Position numbers and translations under genes: made by a program
Source of the DNA: Calothrix sp. MO_192.B10
GTDB lineage: Bacteria > Cyanobacteriota > Cyanobacteriia > Cyanobacteriales > Nostocaceae
DNA length: 52,063 nucleotides
NCBI GenBank assembly: GCA_030065055.1
Contig: JASJDS010000058.1
Coordinates: 1 to 52,063, forward strand
Direction: 5' to 3'
Notes under the pieces: model-generated
Database searches by the model: none
Told to the model about the DNA's origin: nothing
The model's input: the letters and a program-made list of their open reading frames with translations, nothing else
Shown here: positions 8,965-18,211 of the stretch, piece by piece
Numbering within the stretch: the stretch's first letter is position 1
Layout of the letters: each line of letters opens with the position of its first letter

Positions 8965-9425
8965 GCGCTTAAGTTGGATATAGCTTGTCGCCCGGTTCTA
9001 TATGCATAGAACAGCTATCTGGCTATACTTTTCTAGCTCTTAGGAGAACCGCTCTACCGACAACCAGGATTCGGACTTTCAGGCTTGCTTACTAGTTTCG
9101 CGGTTTAATTCAACATTTCTATGCCTCCAAGTAGAACGGCTCCGTCCTTGGGATAACCCTACATAGAAACTCTCCTGATACTTTGTCCAACAAATATCCC
9201 AGTACTTTCAACCGTGGATTACGGACAAATTCTTGGCATACAGCTATCTGACCATAATATCATTTCACGGCAATTAAAATTGCCACTGTCCAATTTCCGC
9301 CCCGATTTGAAAATACGGGACTACCATTGTCCCGCGTGCTTTTAGGTGTAAGGCTGCGAAAATGTTTGAAGGTCACAATGAGACTTATAGGGTCACCCAC
9401 CAACCAGCGATTTTCACACCTAGCT
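8965..9425. ncRNA. Hairpin-dense orphan element, candidate structured RNA
   Basis: About 460 bp without an ORF but packed with perfect stems: GTTCTAT/ATAGAAC (8995-9012); TTTCTATG/CATAGAAA (9116-9123 with 9162-9169) enclosing CCAAG/CTTGG and ACGG/CCGT; TTTGTCC/GGACAAA (9182-9188 with 9223-9229); GGCAATT/AATTGCC (9269-9284); CGGGAC/GTCCCG (9316-9334); and AGGTGT/ACACCT around 9345 and 9415. The 10-mer CAGCTATCTG occurs at 9012 and 9241. Nested stems of this kind suggest a folded RNA. A HEARO/omega RNA of an IscB-type element, read on the minus strand, is one possibility, but no HNH nuclease ORF follows. Strand and identity are not settled. Confidence 0.45.
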
Positions 9426-9461
9426 TTAGTCCTGTATTTTTTTCTAAATTCTAAATTCTAA

Positions 9462-9584
9462 AGTTCTGCATCTGAAAGTAGTTACGATTCTAACTGTCGC
9501 AGCAGTCCCAGTTCTGACTCCGGGAGTTCTATTAGTTTTGGTGGTGGTGACAGTGGTGGTGGCGACGGCGGTGATAGCTGGTAA
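9462..9584 (+). pseudogene. 3' remnant of a Gly/Ser-rich protein gene
   Basis: An open frame without a start codon ends with ISFGGGDSGGGDGGDSW and TAA (9582-9584), preceded by an in-frame stop at 9459-9461. Low-complexity Gly/Ser tails ending in SW are typical of some secreted or membrane proteins (for example TPM-domain proteins), so this looks like the tail of a gene whose body has been lost. The structured element just upstream could have replaced it. Confidence 0.35.
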
Positions 9585-9855
9585 CTACACCTCAAACAAT
9601 GTAAAAAATATTTTATATCACAGCCAATAAGCAAAATCATGGGTTATGACTAAAAGAGCTGAAGCGGCTAAGATAATTTAAGTAATTACTCTTAGTAATT
9701 CTAGTCTCATTTACTTCATAATTGCATTAATGGATAGTGACAGTCAGTTGAATAGTTTAGTAGCTAAAGCTACTTAGCCAATTAATTTATTGTCACTCAC
9801 AAATGTTTGAAAGATAACAATGTAGTAAATAGTAGTAAATATTTAACAAAATCTT

Positions 9856-10797
9856 ATGACTAATCCAGTGGCTGAAATTAATAAGATCCATACTCAGATG
9901 ATGAAACTGGCGAAATCCAAAAAACCGAAAATTTTAGTAGTTGATGATGAGGTCGATAATTTAGACCTGCTGTATCGCACTTTTCGCCGTGATTTCCATG
10001 TTTTAAAAGCCTATAGTGGGGTTGAGGCTCTGGAAATTTTGGCAGAAGAAGGGGAAGTTGCTGTGATTATCTCCGATCAACGAATGCCAGAAATGAAGGG
10101 GACAGAGTTTCTCCGCAAGACTTTACCCCAATTTCCCAACACAGTCAGAATTATCCTTACGGGTTTTACTGACATTGAAGACCTTGTGGATGCAATTAAT
10201 GCTGGGCAAGTCTACAAGTATATTACTAAACCTTGGGAACCCGAAGAATTAAAGGTGGTGGTAGACAGAGCAGTCGAAACCTATGATTTGCTCAAACAGC
10301 GCACAGAGGAGCTAGAACGAGCTAACTCACAAATGGCTCTGTTAGCTGTGTTAGTACAGGTAGCCCAACAAAACGACGATTTAGCAACTACCTTGAACCA
10401 GATTGCCACAGCATTCGGACAAAGTTTCGCCGTTGATAACTGTATTTTACAAACAGTAGAAGATGGCACTCTGATTGCTCAACAGGGGACTTATAGTGCG
10501 GTGGGAGATTTAGAAAACTGGTTAGAGCAAGATCCTCTAGTCAAAGATGCGATCGCTACTGGACAAATTCAAGTTTCAGTAAATATACCAAAAGATAAGC
10601 AGTTAGCTGGTGTCTCTCACTACTCAGATTTTGACATAAAAGCACATTTAGTGATTCCCGTTACTTATAGAGGTAAAGCGACCGCTGTTCTTTCCCTACA
10701 ATGGAAACAGCCCACGGCTTTGAAAGAAGATGAATTGAAACTCATTCATCTCTCAGCACAATTGGTGGGAATTGTCATTGATTGTACCTGTAAGTAG
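9856..10797 (+). CDS. Response regulator with REC and GAF-like domains
   Basis: 313 aa. The receiver domain (about 25-140) has the acidic pair VVDDE, the phospho-acceptor Asp in IISDQRMPEMKG, the Thr of ILTGFTD and the Lys of YITKPWEPEEL. A coiled-coil linker (about 140-165, LLKQRTEELERANSQ) leads to a GAF-like domain (about 165-310), where output is probably small-molecule sensing or dimerisation rather than DNA binding. A hybrid kinase partner is not in the window. A 90-bp gap separates it from menG on the same strand; co-transcription is possible but unproven. Confidence 0.85.
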   Translation: MTNPVAEINKIHTQMMKLAKSKKPKILVVDDEVDNLDLLYRTFRRDFHVLKAYSGVEALEILAEEGEVAVIISDQRMPEMKGTEFLRKTLPQFPNTVRIILTGFTDIEDLVDAINAGQVYKYITKPWEPEELKVVVDRAVETYDLLKQRTEELERANSQMALLAVLVQVAQQNDDLATTLNQIATAFGQSFAVDNCILQTVEDGTLIAQQGTYSAVGDLENWLEQDPLVKDAIATGQIQVSVNIPKDKQLAGVSHYSDFDIKAHLVIPVTYRGKATAVLSLQWKQPTALKEDELKLIHLSAQLVGIVIDCTCK

Positions 10798-10886
10798 TGA
10801 ATTTGTAGTCTAATAGTGATTAGTGCTTGATTCTTTGAGGTAATTCCTTGAGGATAAACTAATGATTAACGACTGATTCACAGCTA

Positions 10887-11585
10887 ATGTCTGACGAAAT
10901 ACGCGCTATTTTTGACCAAATTGCTCCCATTTACGATCGCTTAAACGATTGGTTAAGTTTGGGACAACACCGGATTTGGAAAGAAATGACGGTGAAATGG
11001 AGCGGTGCTAAACCAGGAGATACTTGTCTGGATTTGTGTTGTGGAAGTGGGGATTTAGCATTCCAGTTAGCACAAAGGGTGGGTAAAACAGGACGGGTGT
11101 ATGGAGTGGATTTCTCTTCTGCACAATTAGCGGTAGCTAAACAACGTTCTCTAGACAAGTATCCCACCCCTCCGATTACTTGGATTGAAGCCGATGCCCT
11201 CCAATTACCTTTTGATCACAATCGCTTCGATGCAGCAACTATGGGCTATGGGTTAAGAAATGTTACTGACATTCCCCGGAGTATGAGAGAAATCCATCGG
11301 GTTCTCAAACCGGGGGCAAAAGCTGCCATTTTGGATTTCCATCGTCCCCAAAATTCCCTAGCGATCGATTTTCAGAACTGGTATCTCAACAATCTTGTAG
11401 TCTCCGTTGGAAACTGGATGGGATATAAGGAAGAGTACGCCTACATCAATCCTAGTTTAGAGCGTTTCCCTAGGGGCGACAAGCAAGTAGAAATTGCTTT
11501 GCAAGCTGGTTTTGCCAAAGCCATCCATTACCCCATTGTCAACGATATGATGGGAGTACTGGTAGTTACAAAATCTGATGGGTAA
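10887..11585 (+). CDS. menG: Demethylphylloquinone (MenG/UbiE) methyltransferase
   Basis: 232 aa SAM-dependent C-methyltransferase. It adds the ring methyl group to 2-phytyl-1,4-naphthoquinone, the final methylation of phylloquinone (vitamin K1), the secondary electron acceptor of photosystem I. UbiE/MenG signatures are visible: FDQIAPIYDRLNDWLSLG at 9-26, SAM motif I LDLCCGSGD (48-56), VYGVDFSSAQL, DALQLPF, and GYGLRNVTDI. Length is as usual for cyanobacterial MenG. ATG at 10887 starts it. Confidence 0.93.
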   Translation: MSDEIRAIFDQIAPIYDRLNDWLSLGQHRIWKEMTVKWSGAKPGDTCLDLCCGSGDLAFQLAQRVGKTGRVYGVDFSSAQLAVAKQRSLDKYPTPPITWIEADALQLPFDHNRFDAATMGYGLRNVTDIPRSMREIHRVLKPGAKAAILDFHRPQNSLAIDFQNWYLNNLVVSVGNWMGYKEEYAYINPSLERFPRGDKQVEIALQAGFAKAIHYPIVNDMMGVLVVTKSDG

Positions 11586-11763
11586 ATCGGCTATTTGAAG
11601 TTTGGGAGTAGTTAGTTTTTCATTGTCAAGATAATTTGAACTATTCAAATATGTCATTGCGACCCATCTCAAAACCCCGCTCAAACATTCTTCCGCTCAA
11701 ACCTTCTTCCTTCTTCCTTCTTCAATACTTCACAGCAAAACTAGCAACTAGCCCCTAGTAATC

Positions 11764-11800
11764 CAAAACCCAAAATCTAAAATCTAAAATCCAAAATCTC
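11764..11800. repeat. Heptamer tandem repeat (AAAATCT/AAAATCC)
   Basis: About five degenerate units lie just upstream of the DUF445 gene start, of the same type as those before pheA. Confidence 0.8.
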
Positions 11801-11807
11801 AAATTCA

Positions 11808-13040
11808 GTGGATTGGTATAATCTTTGGTTGTATATAACTCCTCCCATAGCAGGTGGAATTATTGGCTACTACACAAATGACATAGCCATCAAAATGCTA
11901 TTTCGTCCTTACCGAGCGATCTACATCGGCGGACGGAAAATTCCCTTTACACCGGGGCTAATTCCCCGTAATCAAGCACGTCTGGCTCAGAATATTTCCA
12001 ATGCAATTATGGATTCCCTATTAACCCCAGAGGAAATCCAAAACTTGGCACGACGATTATTACAAACGGAACGGGTAGAGGCGGCAATTTTGTGGTTGCT
12101 GAGGATGGCAATTGACCAAGTAAAATCAGACAAAGAGCAAAAAACTGCCAAAATTGTCGCTGGAATTTTGCGGGATTTATTAGGGGAGTCTTTGCCAAAA
12201 TTACTTAGAGTTCTGGCACGGAGAGAGGATTTTTTAGAAGCACAAACCAATCAAATATTTGACCGGATATTATTAGAGTTTAAATTAAGTGAGGATCAAT
12301 CCCAAAGGCTTGCTGACTGGTTACTCAAAGTAGTTTTACCCCCAGATAAAATTAGATTAACTATCATTGATTTTTTAACCGATCGCACCATTCATACTAT
12401 TGATGAAAGTTTTCGGGAAAAAAGTAGCGGTACTTATTGGGTGGTGGCAAATTTGTTGGGATTACGCAATACTTTGACCCGTTTGCGTACTTTCTGTTTA
12501 GACGAGAAAGAAATGACCAATAATCGGATTCGGGAATGGGTTGAAGATTTACAAGTACGCGATCGCTTCCAGCGTTTTTTCCAGAATCTTTCCTTACAAA
12601 ACCTACCCATATCCACAGTCAGACAGTTACGTCAAAGTACCCGAGAAAGCGTGCGCCAGTACATTCAGACTAGTGGAGGGGATTTACTTCAAGGGTTAAC
12701 AGATTCAGTGGATTGGGATCGTATTTCTGTGCTTTTAGTCAATCGCCTCAGTTCTTCTGCAGTGGTGAGTAGTTCTTTGGAAGTAGTCAGTCAAGAATTG
12801 GCTTTAATTTTGGAACGGTATTTAGAAAAAGACTTAGAACTGATTGTATCTCGCGCTATTCCCATTTTATCCATCGACCAAGTAATTATTGAGCGGATTA
12901 AGTCTACTCCTCCTGAGGATTTAGAAGCTGCAATCGAGGGGATTGTGAAAAATGAATTACAAGCAATTGTTACCTTGGGTGGTATTTTGGGATTGGTTGT
13001 AGGTTTATTTCAAACAGTTTTCTTGTTCTTAAACCGGTAA
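11808..13040 (+). CDS. DUF445 family membrane protein
   Basis: 410 aa, GTG start at 11808. A membrane helix at the N-terminus (about 8-25) has the family signature [20 protein letters not shown], followed by [15 protein letters not shown] long helical soluble region follows, and a final hydrophobic helix (about 388-408, [19 protein letters not shown]) closes the protein. DUF445 proteins (YheB/YjiN-like) have no agreed function. The alternation of helices suggests a membrane-bound, coiled oligomer. Confidence 0.85.
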   Translation: MDWYNLWLYITPPIAGGIIGYYTNDIAIKMLFRPYRAIYIGGRKIPFTPGLIPRNQARLAQNISNAIMDSLLTPEEIQNLARRLLQTERVEAAILWLLRMAIDQVKSDKEQKTAKIVAGILRDLLGESLPKLLRVLARREDFLEAQTNQIFDRILLEFKLSEDQSQRLADWLLKVVLPPDKIRLTIIDFLTDRTIHTIDESFREKSSGTYWVVANLLGLRNTLTRLRTFCLDEKEMTNNRIREWVEDLQVRDRFQRFFQNLSLQNLPISTVRQLRQSTRESVRQYIQTSGGDLLQGLTDSVDWDRISVLLVNRLSSSAVVSSSLEVVSQELALILERYLEKDLELIVSRAIPILSIDQVIIERIKSTPPEDLEAAIEGIVKNELQAIVTLGGILGLVVGLFQTVFLFLNR

Positions 13041-13062
13041 TTTTACTCAAATGCGATCGACA

Positions 13063-13095
13063 AGATCCCCGACTTTTTCAAAAAGTCGGGGATCT
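13063..13095. terminator. Perfect 33-nt palindrome downstream of the DUF445 gene
   Basis: AGATCCCCGACTTTTT (13063-13078) pairs with 13080-13095 around one base. It shares its GATCCCCGACTT arm with the hairpin inside the element at 6673-6806, so it is a dispersed repeat that could terminate transcription; there is no long T-run after the stem. Confidence 0.55.
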
Positions 13096-13291
13096 GAGTC
13101 TGTCGTCACGTAGTGCTATATAATGCGATCGCCATTAATTTTCCTCCTAAAATCTATATCGGAATCCGGTTTGATTATGAGTAGATGGGTAGGGACACGG
13201 CATCATTAAGATAATTTGATACACCAAAAGATTGAGGATGCCGTGCCCTTACGAATCATGTATGTGTCGCAAACATTATTTGAATTAGTAT

Positions 13292-14968
13292 ATGTTTAAA
13301 CAAGCCCACAGAAGGAAAAGAAATATTTACCGAGACTGCCTCAACTCCCTATTTTTAGCCACTATATCAACCCTTTTAACTACTACCTCTGTGGGTGCAG
13401 CAGAAAAGATTTATGCAGCTTTTGGTCCTCTAGAGTTCTCCCTTTCTGTCACCGATTTAGAAAATTATGTCAAAACAGGTAAAGTTACCCCAGAACTCAA
13501 ATTCTTAACCAAAAGACTCAACCCCAAACAACAAGAAGAATTACGCACAGCCCTACAAAAATCCTACGATGTCAAGGCACTCACCCTCTCCCAAGCTTTC
13601 TACGCTCCCATGGGAGAAAAATCATTGCACAGAATTGGCAAGCTAATTCAAACTGAAGCAGGACAGAATGGAAAGCTTGCTTTGCGTGCAGCCTTAGTTC
13701 AAGCAGCCGCAGAAGGTGATTTTACCCTGATTAAAGTACTAAAAAAATTCCCTACCCCAGGGATTCGCATCAACACCTCAGAGACAATTACAGCCATCAA
13801 AAAAATTGCAGATGTATTTGCGGATACAACAACTGCCATCGCTGAAATTAACAAACTTGCCCAAGCAGAAATTGCTGCTGCACCACCCATTAATTACAAA
13901 CAACTTACCGATATCAGAACTCCAGGTTCAGTCAAGTATTCTAGTAAAACAATTTATTTACAGGATACCAGCCGCGATCGCAAATATCCAGTAGACCTAT
14001 ATTTACCCCCTGCTAATAACAATTCCGGCGAACCAATTCCTGTGGTTGTTATTTCCCACGGGTTTAGCGATAGTCGCAGCACCTTTACCCAGTTAGCCCA
14101 ATTTTTAGCCTCCCACGGGTTTGCTGTAGCTTTACCAGAGCATATTGGTAGTAATCTTGCCCAACGAGAGAATACACTGGCAGGGAGAGGCAAGGAATTG
14201 TTTCGCTTAAATGAATTTGTAAATCGTCCTTTAGATGTTACTTTCTTACTCAATTATCTCGAAGGCTTGAATCAGTCAGAATTTCAAGGGCGACTAAATC
14301 TGAAAAAAGTAGGTATAATTGGTCATTCTTTCGGCGGTTATACTGCGCTGATGTTAGGCGGTGCTACCGTTGATTTTGAACAACTTACCCAAGATTGCCA
14401 ACAAGAGCCTTTCAATATTTCTTCATTACTCCAATGCCGAGCGCGAGAATTTAAACCTTCATCTGTGCAACGAAAAATTCTCTCCCAAGGCTTACGAGAT
14501 CCCCGCATTCAGCTCGTAATTACCCTAAATCCTGTCAGCAGTATTATTTTGGGACAAAAAGGACTTAGCCGCATTCAAGTTCCTGTGGTTATGGGTAGCG
14601 CGGGTTACGATCCTGCAACCCCCGTAGTCGGAGAACAAATCAGGGCATTTACTTGGTTGCAAACTCCCAACAAGTATCTAGTATTGGCAGATGGTTTTTC
14701 CCACACCACAGAATTAACAGCTCTATTAAATCGCCTTTTTTATTCTTCCTCTGCTTCTGCACAATTGGAAGACGAGGTCAAAATTTTTCAACAAAATGCC
14801 AGAGTAATGATGTTGGCTTTTTTACAGGTATATATCGCCGAGCGATCGCAATATCGCCCCTACATTCAGCCATCATACGCTCAGTTTATTAGTAAATCTA
14901 AATCCGCCTTTAAGTTCAGTATGATACGTTCTCTGACACCTGAACAGTGGAGGAAAATTTTGCAGTGA
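13292..14968 (+). CDS. Secreted alpha/beta hydrolase with N-terminal DUF1400
   Basis: 558 aa. Signal peptide (basic 6-12, hydrophobic about 18-34, cleavage near VGAAEK). A DUF1400-type domain (about 38-200), known almost only from cyanobacteria, precedes an alpha/beta hydrolase resembling platelet-activating-factor acetylhydrolase or dienelactone hydrolase. The nucleophile is Ser346 in GHSFGG; His471 in GFSHTTEL is the probable catalytic His; VVISHGF forms the oxyanion region. It probably acts as an esterase or lipase in the periplasm. ATG at 13292 starts it, about 250 bp after the DUF445 gene. The stop lies in an octamer repeat. Confidence 0.85.
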   Translation: MFKQAHRRKRNIYRDCLNSLFLATISTLLTTTSVGAAEKIYAAFGPLEFSLSVTDLENYVKTGKVTPELKFLTKRLNPKQQEELRTALQKSYDVKALTLSQAFYAPMGEKSLHRIGKLIQTEAGQNGKLALRAALVQAAAEGDFTLIKVLKKFPTPGIRINTSETITAIKKIADVFADTTTAIAEINKLAQAEIAAAPPINYKQLTDIRTPGSVKYSSKTIYLQDTSRDRKYPVDLYLPPANNNSGEPIPVVVISHGFSDSRSTFTQLAQFLASHGFAVALPEHIGSNLAQRENTLAGRGKELFRLNEFVNRPLDVTFLLNYLEGLNQSEFQGRLNLKKVGIIGHSFGGYTALMLGGATVDFEQLTQDCQQEPFNISSLLQCRAREFKPSSVQRKILSQGLRDPRIQLVITLNPVSSIILGQKGLSRIQVPVVMGSAGYDPATPVVGEQIRAFTWLQTPNKYLVLADGFSHTTELTALLNRLFYSSSASAQLEDEVKIFQQNARVMMLAFLQVYIAERSQYRPYIQPSYAQFISKSKSAFKFSMIRSLTPEQWRKILQ

Positions 14969-14999
14969 TGCAGTGATGCAGTGATGCAGTGATGCAGTG
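14962..14999. repeat. Octamer tandem repeat (GCAGTGAT) over a stop codon
   Basis: Four to five exact units; the TGA stop of the hydrolase gene (14966-14968) is part of the first. Confidence 0.9.
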
Positions 15000-15138
15000 T
15001 AAACGCTGCGCGTCTACAGTTTTGAGAATACATAACAATAAATCTAGGAATTACTCTCCTAATTTTCCTTCCCTCCTTCCCTCTTTCACTCCTTCCCTCC
15101 TTCCCTCCTCTACTCCTTCCCTCCTCTTGCTCTACAAA

Positions 15139-15852
15139 CTATGCAGCAACAGCTTCCTCATAGAGAACAAATGTTTTCTTGCTAGCACCACAAATGGGAC
15201 AATGCCAATCGTCGGGAATTTCTGCAAATGGGGTTCCTGGAGCAATACCAGAGTCAGGATCGCCTGCTACTGGATCGTAAATCATGGAACACTGACGACA
15301 AATCCATTTCTGGATGGTTGGGTTGTCCCCGGCTGATTTTTCCGGAGGATTTACACCCTCTAGAGATTGTAGAGCCTCCGTATATTGACGGGCATGATGC
15401 TGTTCAACGTTAGTTAATAGACCAAAATTATGTGCTGCCTTACGGAAGGTCTGGGCGTGTTCTTGGGACTCTTTTTGTTGTCCTTCAAATTCAGCAACAG
15501 CTTTACTATCTCTATCTTCCTTGGCTTGGGCGGCAAATCCTGGATACATGGTGGTGTATTCGTAGGTTTCGCCTTCAATCGCTAACTCTAAACAACGGGA
15601 AGCGATCGCTTTTTTTTGCTCCTCTGTCAATGATGAAGCATCATCCATAACCAACTCTGGATGCATGAGCCGAAAGTGAGCAAATGCGTGTTCTGTCTCC
15701 TGATTTGCTGTTTCCTTAAATAACTTGGAAAGTTCAGACATCCCCAATTTACGAGTCACTTCCGCAAAAAATAAATATTTGCGATTCGCCATCGACTCTC
15801 CACCAAAAGCTGCTTCTAAATTATTTGCAGTGTTGGAGTTTGACAAATCCAT
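15139..15852 (-). CDS. rbr: Rubrerythrin (diiron plus rubredoxin domains)
   Basis: 237 aa peroxide reductase. The N-terminal four-helix diiron domain has Glu ligands in [12 protein letters not shown] and in [14 protein letters not shown]. The C-terminal rubredoxin domain has C185/C188 (ICRQC) and C218/C221 (CPICG), binding one iron that passes electrons to the diiron site. In heterocystous cyanobacteria such proteins remove hydrogen peroxide and protect nitrogenase; I infer the same role here. It is read from 15852, with a GAGAGGAAATACTATG-type ribosome site. Gene body and domain order are complete. Confidence 0.93.
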   Translation of the reverse strand: MDLSNSNTANNLEAAFGGESMANRKYLFFAEVTRKLGMSELSKLFKETANQETEHAFAHFRLMHPELVMDDASSLTEEQKKAIASRCLELAIEGETYEYTTMYPGFAAQAKEDRDSKAVAEFEGQQKESQEHAQTFRKAAHNFGLLTNVEQHHARQYTEALQSLEGVNPPEKSAGDNPTIQKWICRQCSMIYDPVAGDPDSGIAPGTPFAEIPDDWHCPICGASKKTFVLYEEAVAA

Positions 15853-15994
15853 AGTATTTCCTCTCTATAATTCGGCGACAGACATTAATCCCTACTCATA
15901 ATCACCATACACAGCTTATACGTAGTCGTTATGAGTACGAGATATTATATTTCTAACATTTGTTGCTCAAATTGTCCATAAATATTTAGCTTCG

Positions 15995-16366
15995 ACTAGT
16001 GGTTCATCACATTAGTTTTGTGAGTTGATCTTAAATCTGTATACTAGATATATTAAGGGTTTGAACGATATATAAACCCATCAGAATTAATGCGGTCGAG
16101 TACTAGTGTTCCACCAAATTAGTTCTGAGGGGTATTGCATTAGTCCTATTTATAGGACTTTTGTTATTAGCCAGGGACTTAGAGTCCCTGGCGGATTGGA
16201 TGTCCACCCAGCAAAATTAATGTGGTCGAGTACTAGTAGTCCACCACATTAATTTTGATGGGCAAACCAACTTCTAGACTTCTCCTCTCCTCCTCTGACT
16301 CTGCGCTCTCTGCGCCTCTGCGGTTTCTGACTCTACCCCTCAGAACTAATGTGGTCGAGTACTAGT
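15995..16366. mobile_element. Tandem array of three MITE-like palindromic elements
   Basis: ACTAGT boxes at 15995, 16102, 16232 and 16361 divide the region into three units of 107, 130 and 129 bp. Each starts ACTAGT-(A/G)GT-(C)CACCACATTA-type and ends AATTAATG(T/C)GGTCGAGTACTAGT, inverted copies of each other. Adjacent units share one ACTAGT box. The interiors differ completely: the middle one holds a hairpin GCCAGGGACT/AGTCCCTGGC. No transposase is present, so the units would need one supplied in trans. The unit at 6673-6806 belongs to the same family. Confidence 0.7.
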
Positions 16367-16400
16367 AATTATGAATTATGAATTATGAATTATGAATTAT
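16367..16400. repeat. Heptamer tandem repeat (AATTATG) over a stop codon
   Basis: Four to five units; the TAA of the neighbouring pentapeptide gene (16390-16392) lies within. Confidence 0.9.
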
Positions 16401-16920
16401 CTTCACGGCAATCCAAACTGACACGTGTAGAAACACCAGTTACAGGATTGACCCCCGATGCTCGTTTACACATTAACATTACTTGGTAACGGTCGAGTAA
16501 AGCACCGGAAAAGTCCGCACCCTCAATATTGGCATCATAGAAAGTGCTACCACTGAGGAGGGCATCTGTAAATATAGCACTGGTAAGATTACCTTTATCA
16601 AAGATAACGCGATCGGCAAACGCTTGAGAAAAGTTTGCACCCTTCAAGTTTGCTTGTAAAAAAGAACCCTTAGTTAAAATAGTTCCTTCCAGATTTGCTC
16701 CATGAAAATCTGCTCCCCGCATATCCCCACCAGCAAAGGAAGTTCCTGATAAGTCTTGCTCGGAAAAATCCCGACCCCTCAATTCACTTAAAGTGTAATT
16801 AACTTTATTCTCAAACGCTCCCACGGGGTGGGCATCTAGAATGAGATAAAATCCAATAAATAACAATACAATAATGGTTTTGGTAAATTGCCATAACCAA
16901 GATTTTGCTGTTTGCTTCAT
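16390..16920 (-). CDS. Pentapeptide-repeat protein, probably thylakoid-lumenal
   Basis: 176 aa. A hydrophobic N-terminal segment (about 12-30) with AHPVGAFEN looks like a signal peptide or anchor. Then come about 14 pentapeptides of the A(D/N)LXX type (DFSEQDLSGTSFAGGDMRGADFHGANLEG...), which fold as a right-handed beta helix. The C-terminal extension has two Cys (MCKRASG, LDCRED). This layout matches the small lumenal pentapeptide proteins (TL17-like) of cyanobacteria and chloroplasts; function is unknown. It is 69 bp downstream of the next pentapeptide gene, suggesting co-transcription. Confidence 0.85.
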   Translation of the reverse strand: MKQTAKSWLWQFTKTIIVLLFIGFYLILDAHPVGAFENKVNYTLSELRGRDFSEQDLSGTSFAGGDMRGADFHGANLEGTILTKGSFLQANLKGANFSQAFADRVIFDKGNLTSAIFTDALLSGSTFYDANIEGADFSGALLDRYQVMLMCKRASGVNPVTGVSTRVSLDCREDNS

Positions 16921-16989
16921 GGCAGATATAAATAATCGAGTAACGCCGGGATTATTAAGACTTAAGATAATTATATGATTGAAACCGAT

Positions 16990-18039
16990 CTACAAAAACC
17001 TTTCCGCGTCTGCTGTATCTATATAATTATGTCTTGCTGACTTTTCTGATTCTACAGGTAGTCCTAATTGAATGCAAAAATAGCGATCGTATCTAGCTTC
17101 TGTCCAGTGGTGAGCTGCTTGAACCTGCTCAACACAAAGGTCATGAACGCCTCGGAAATCTGCATTTTTGAGATTAGCACGGGTCAAATTAGCATGGAGC
17201 AGGTATGCATTGTTGAGATTAGCACCCTCTAATTTAGTATCACTGAGGTCTGCACCTTCTAGTTGAGCACCTTCTAATTTAGCACCTGTAAGGTTAGCTA
17301 CTTCTAACTGTACCCCATTGAGATCGGCACATTCAAGAATAGCTCCCCGTAAATCGGTGCCACCCAGGTTAGCACCCCCAAGGTCAGTATTACTCAAATT
17401 AGCACGAGCTAGGCTAGCACCTTCTAGTTGAGCGCCGTTAAGGTTGGCAAATCTGAGATTAGCGTCTTTAAGAATGGCACGACTGAGATTAGCACCTTCT
17501 AATTGGGCATCACTGAGATTAGCTTCCCTGAGGTTAGCATAAATGAGGTTGGCATAACTAAGGTTCGCCACCCTCAGATCGGCACCAGCCAAGTCAATTT
17601 CATTTAAATCAGCATTGGGTACATCTAAAGCTTTTAAAGATACGCCATACTGATTTAAATCTTTCAAAGCTTTAATCCGGGCATAACTAGTAGATACATT
17701 GGCTGCTGCGGCATTATCAACTACTTGCCACGCTTCATAAATTGTATTGCGTCTGCGTTCTCTACTTTCTAATAAATATAAAGTTGCTGCTGCTAAAATA
17801 CTAAAACTCTCAATATTATTCAGTTCAATTACTGATAATGCTTGTTTATAGAAACACTGTAATAATGAGTCTTGAGGTTGGCAAACAATGGTTCCCTTAT
17901 TCCATTGTTCTATGTGACTGAATGTCAACATCAAGAAATAAGCAATCACGATCGCCAGAAAGACGCGGAACCATACTATATCTAGTAAATCTCGAGCCTT
18001 TTCTCGGATTTTTCTGATTAATCGTGTAAATTTAATCAC
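16990..18039 (-). CDS. Membrane-anchored pentapeptide-repeat protein
   Basis: 349 aa. A basic N-terminus, then one or two hydrophobic helices (about 25-45 and 75-92), then about 33 pentapeptide repeats (about 140-305, mostly A-(N/D)-L-X-X), which predict a long right-handed beta helix. The tail (306-349) is not repetitive. Two Cys (VCQPQDSLLQC) sit in a loop between the two hydrophobic segments. The partner of the beta helix is unknown. Transcription probably continues into the lumenal pentapeptide gene downstream. Confidence 0.85.
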   Translation of the reverse strand: MIKFTRLIRKIREKARDLLDIVWFRVFLAIVIAYFLMLTFSHIEQWNKGTIVCQPQDSLLQCFYKQALSVIELNNIESFSILAAATLYLLESRERRRNTIYEAWQVVDNAAAANVSTSYARIKALKDLNQYGVSLKALDVPNADLNEIDLAGADLRVANLSYANLIYANLREANLSDAQLEGANLSRAILKDANLRFANLNGAQLEGASLARANLSNTDLGGANLGGTDLRGAILECADLNGVQLEVANLTGAKLEGAQLEGADLSDTKLEGANLNNAYLLHANLTRANLKNADFRGVHDLCVEQVQAAHHWTEARYDRYFCIQLGLPVESEKSARHNYIDTADAERFL

Positions 18040-18100
18040 ATTGATTTTTCCTCCTGATTATGGGTAAGAGTTGAGGATTTACGCGCCACATTGCATATAT

Positions 18101-18147
18101 TGTAGGGGTTTAGCAATGCTAAACCCTAGCAATGCTAAACCCCTACA
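18101..18147. repeat. Dispersed hairpin (GTAGGGGTTTAGCA family)
   Basis: TGTAGGGGTTTAGCA (18101-18115) pairs perfectly with 18133-18147, with a further copy of the inner motif in the loop. Same family as the hairpin at 18181-18211. Confidence 0.75.
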
Positions 18148-18180
18148 GGGTGGGTCTAATGACAGAAATTTTGATTTATT

Positions 18181-18211
18181 AGTAGGGGTTTAGCAATGCT
18201 AAACCCCTACT
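18181..18211. terminator. Perfect 15-bp hairpin at the end of the 295-aa gene
   Basis: AGTAGGGGTTTAGCA (18181-18195) pairs with 18197-18211 around a single base. The stop codon of the upstream minus-strand gene (18210-18212) overlaps the arm, so this dispersed hairpin may serve as its terminator. Confidence 0.5.

Noticed and set aside
18101-18211. CRISPR-like repeat-spacer pattern
   Set aside because: Only two palindromes of a dispersed family; no regular spacers and no cas genes.
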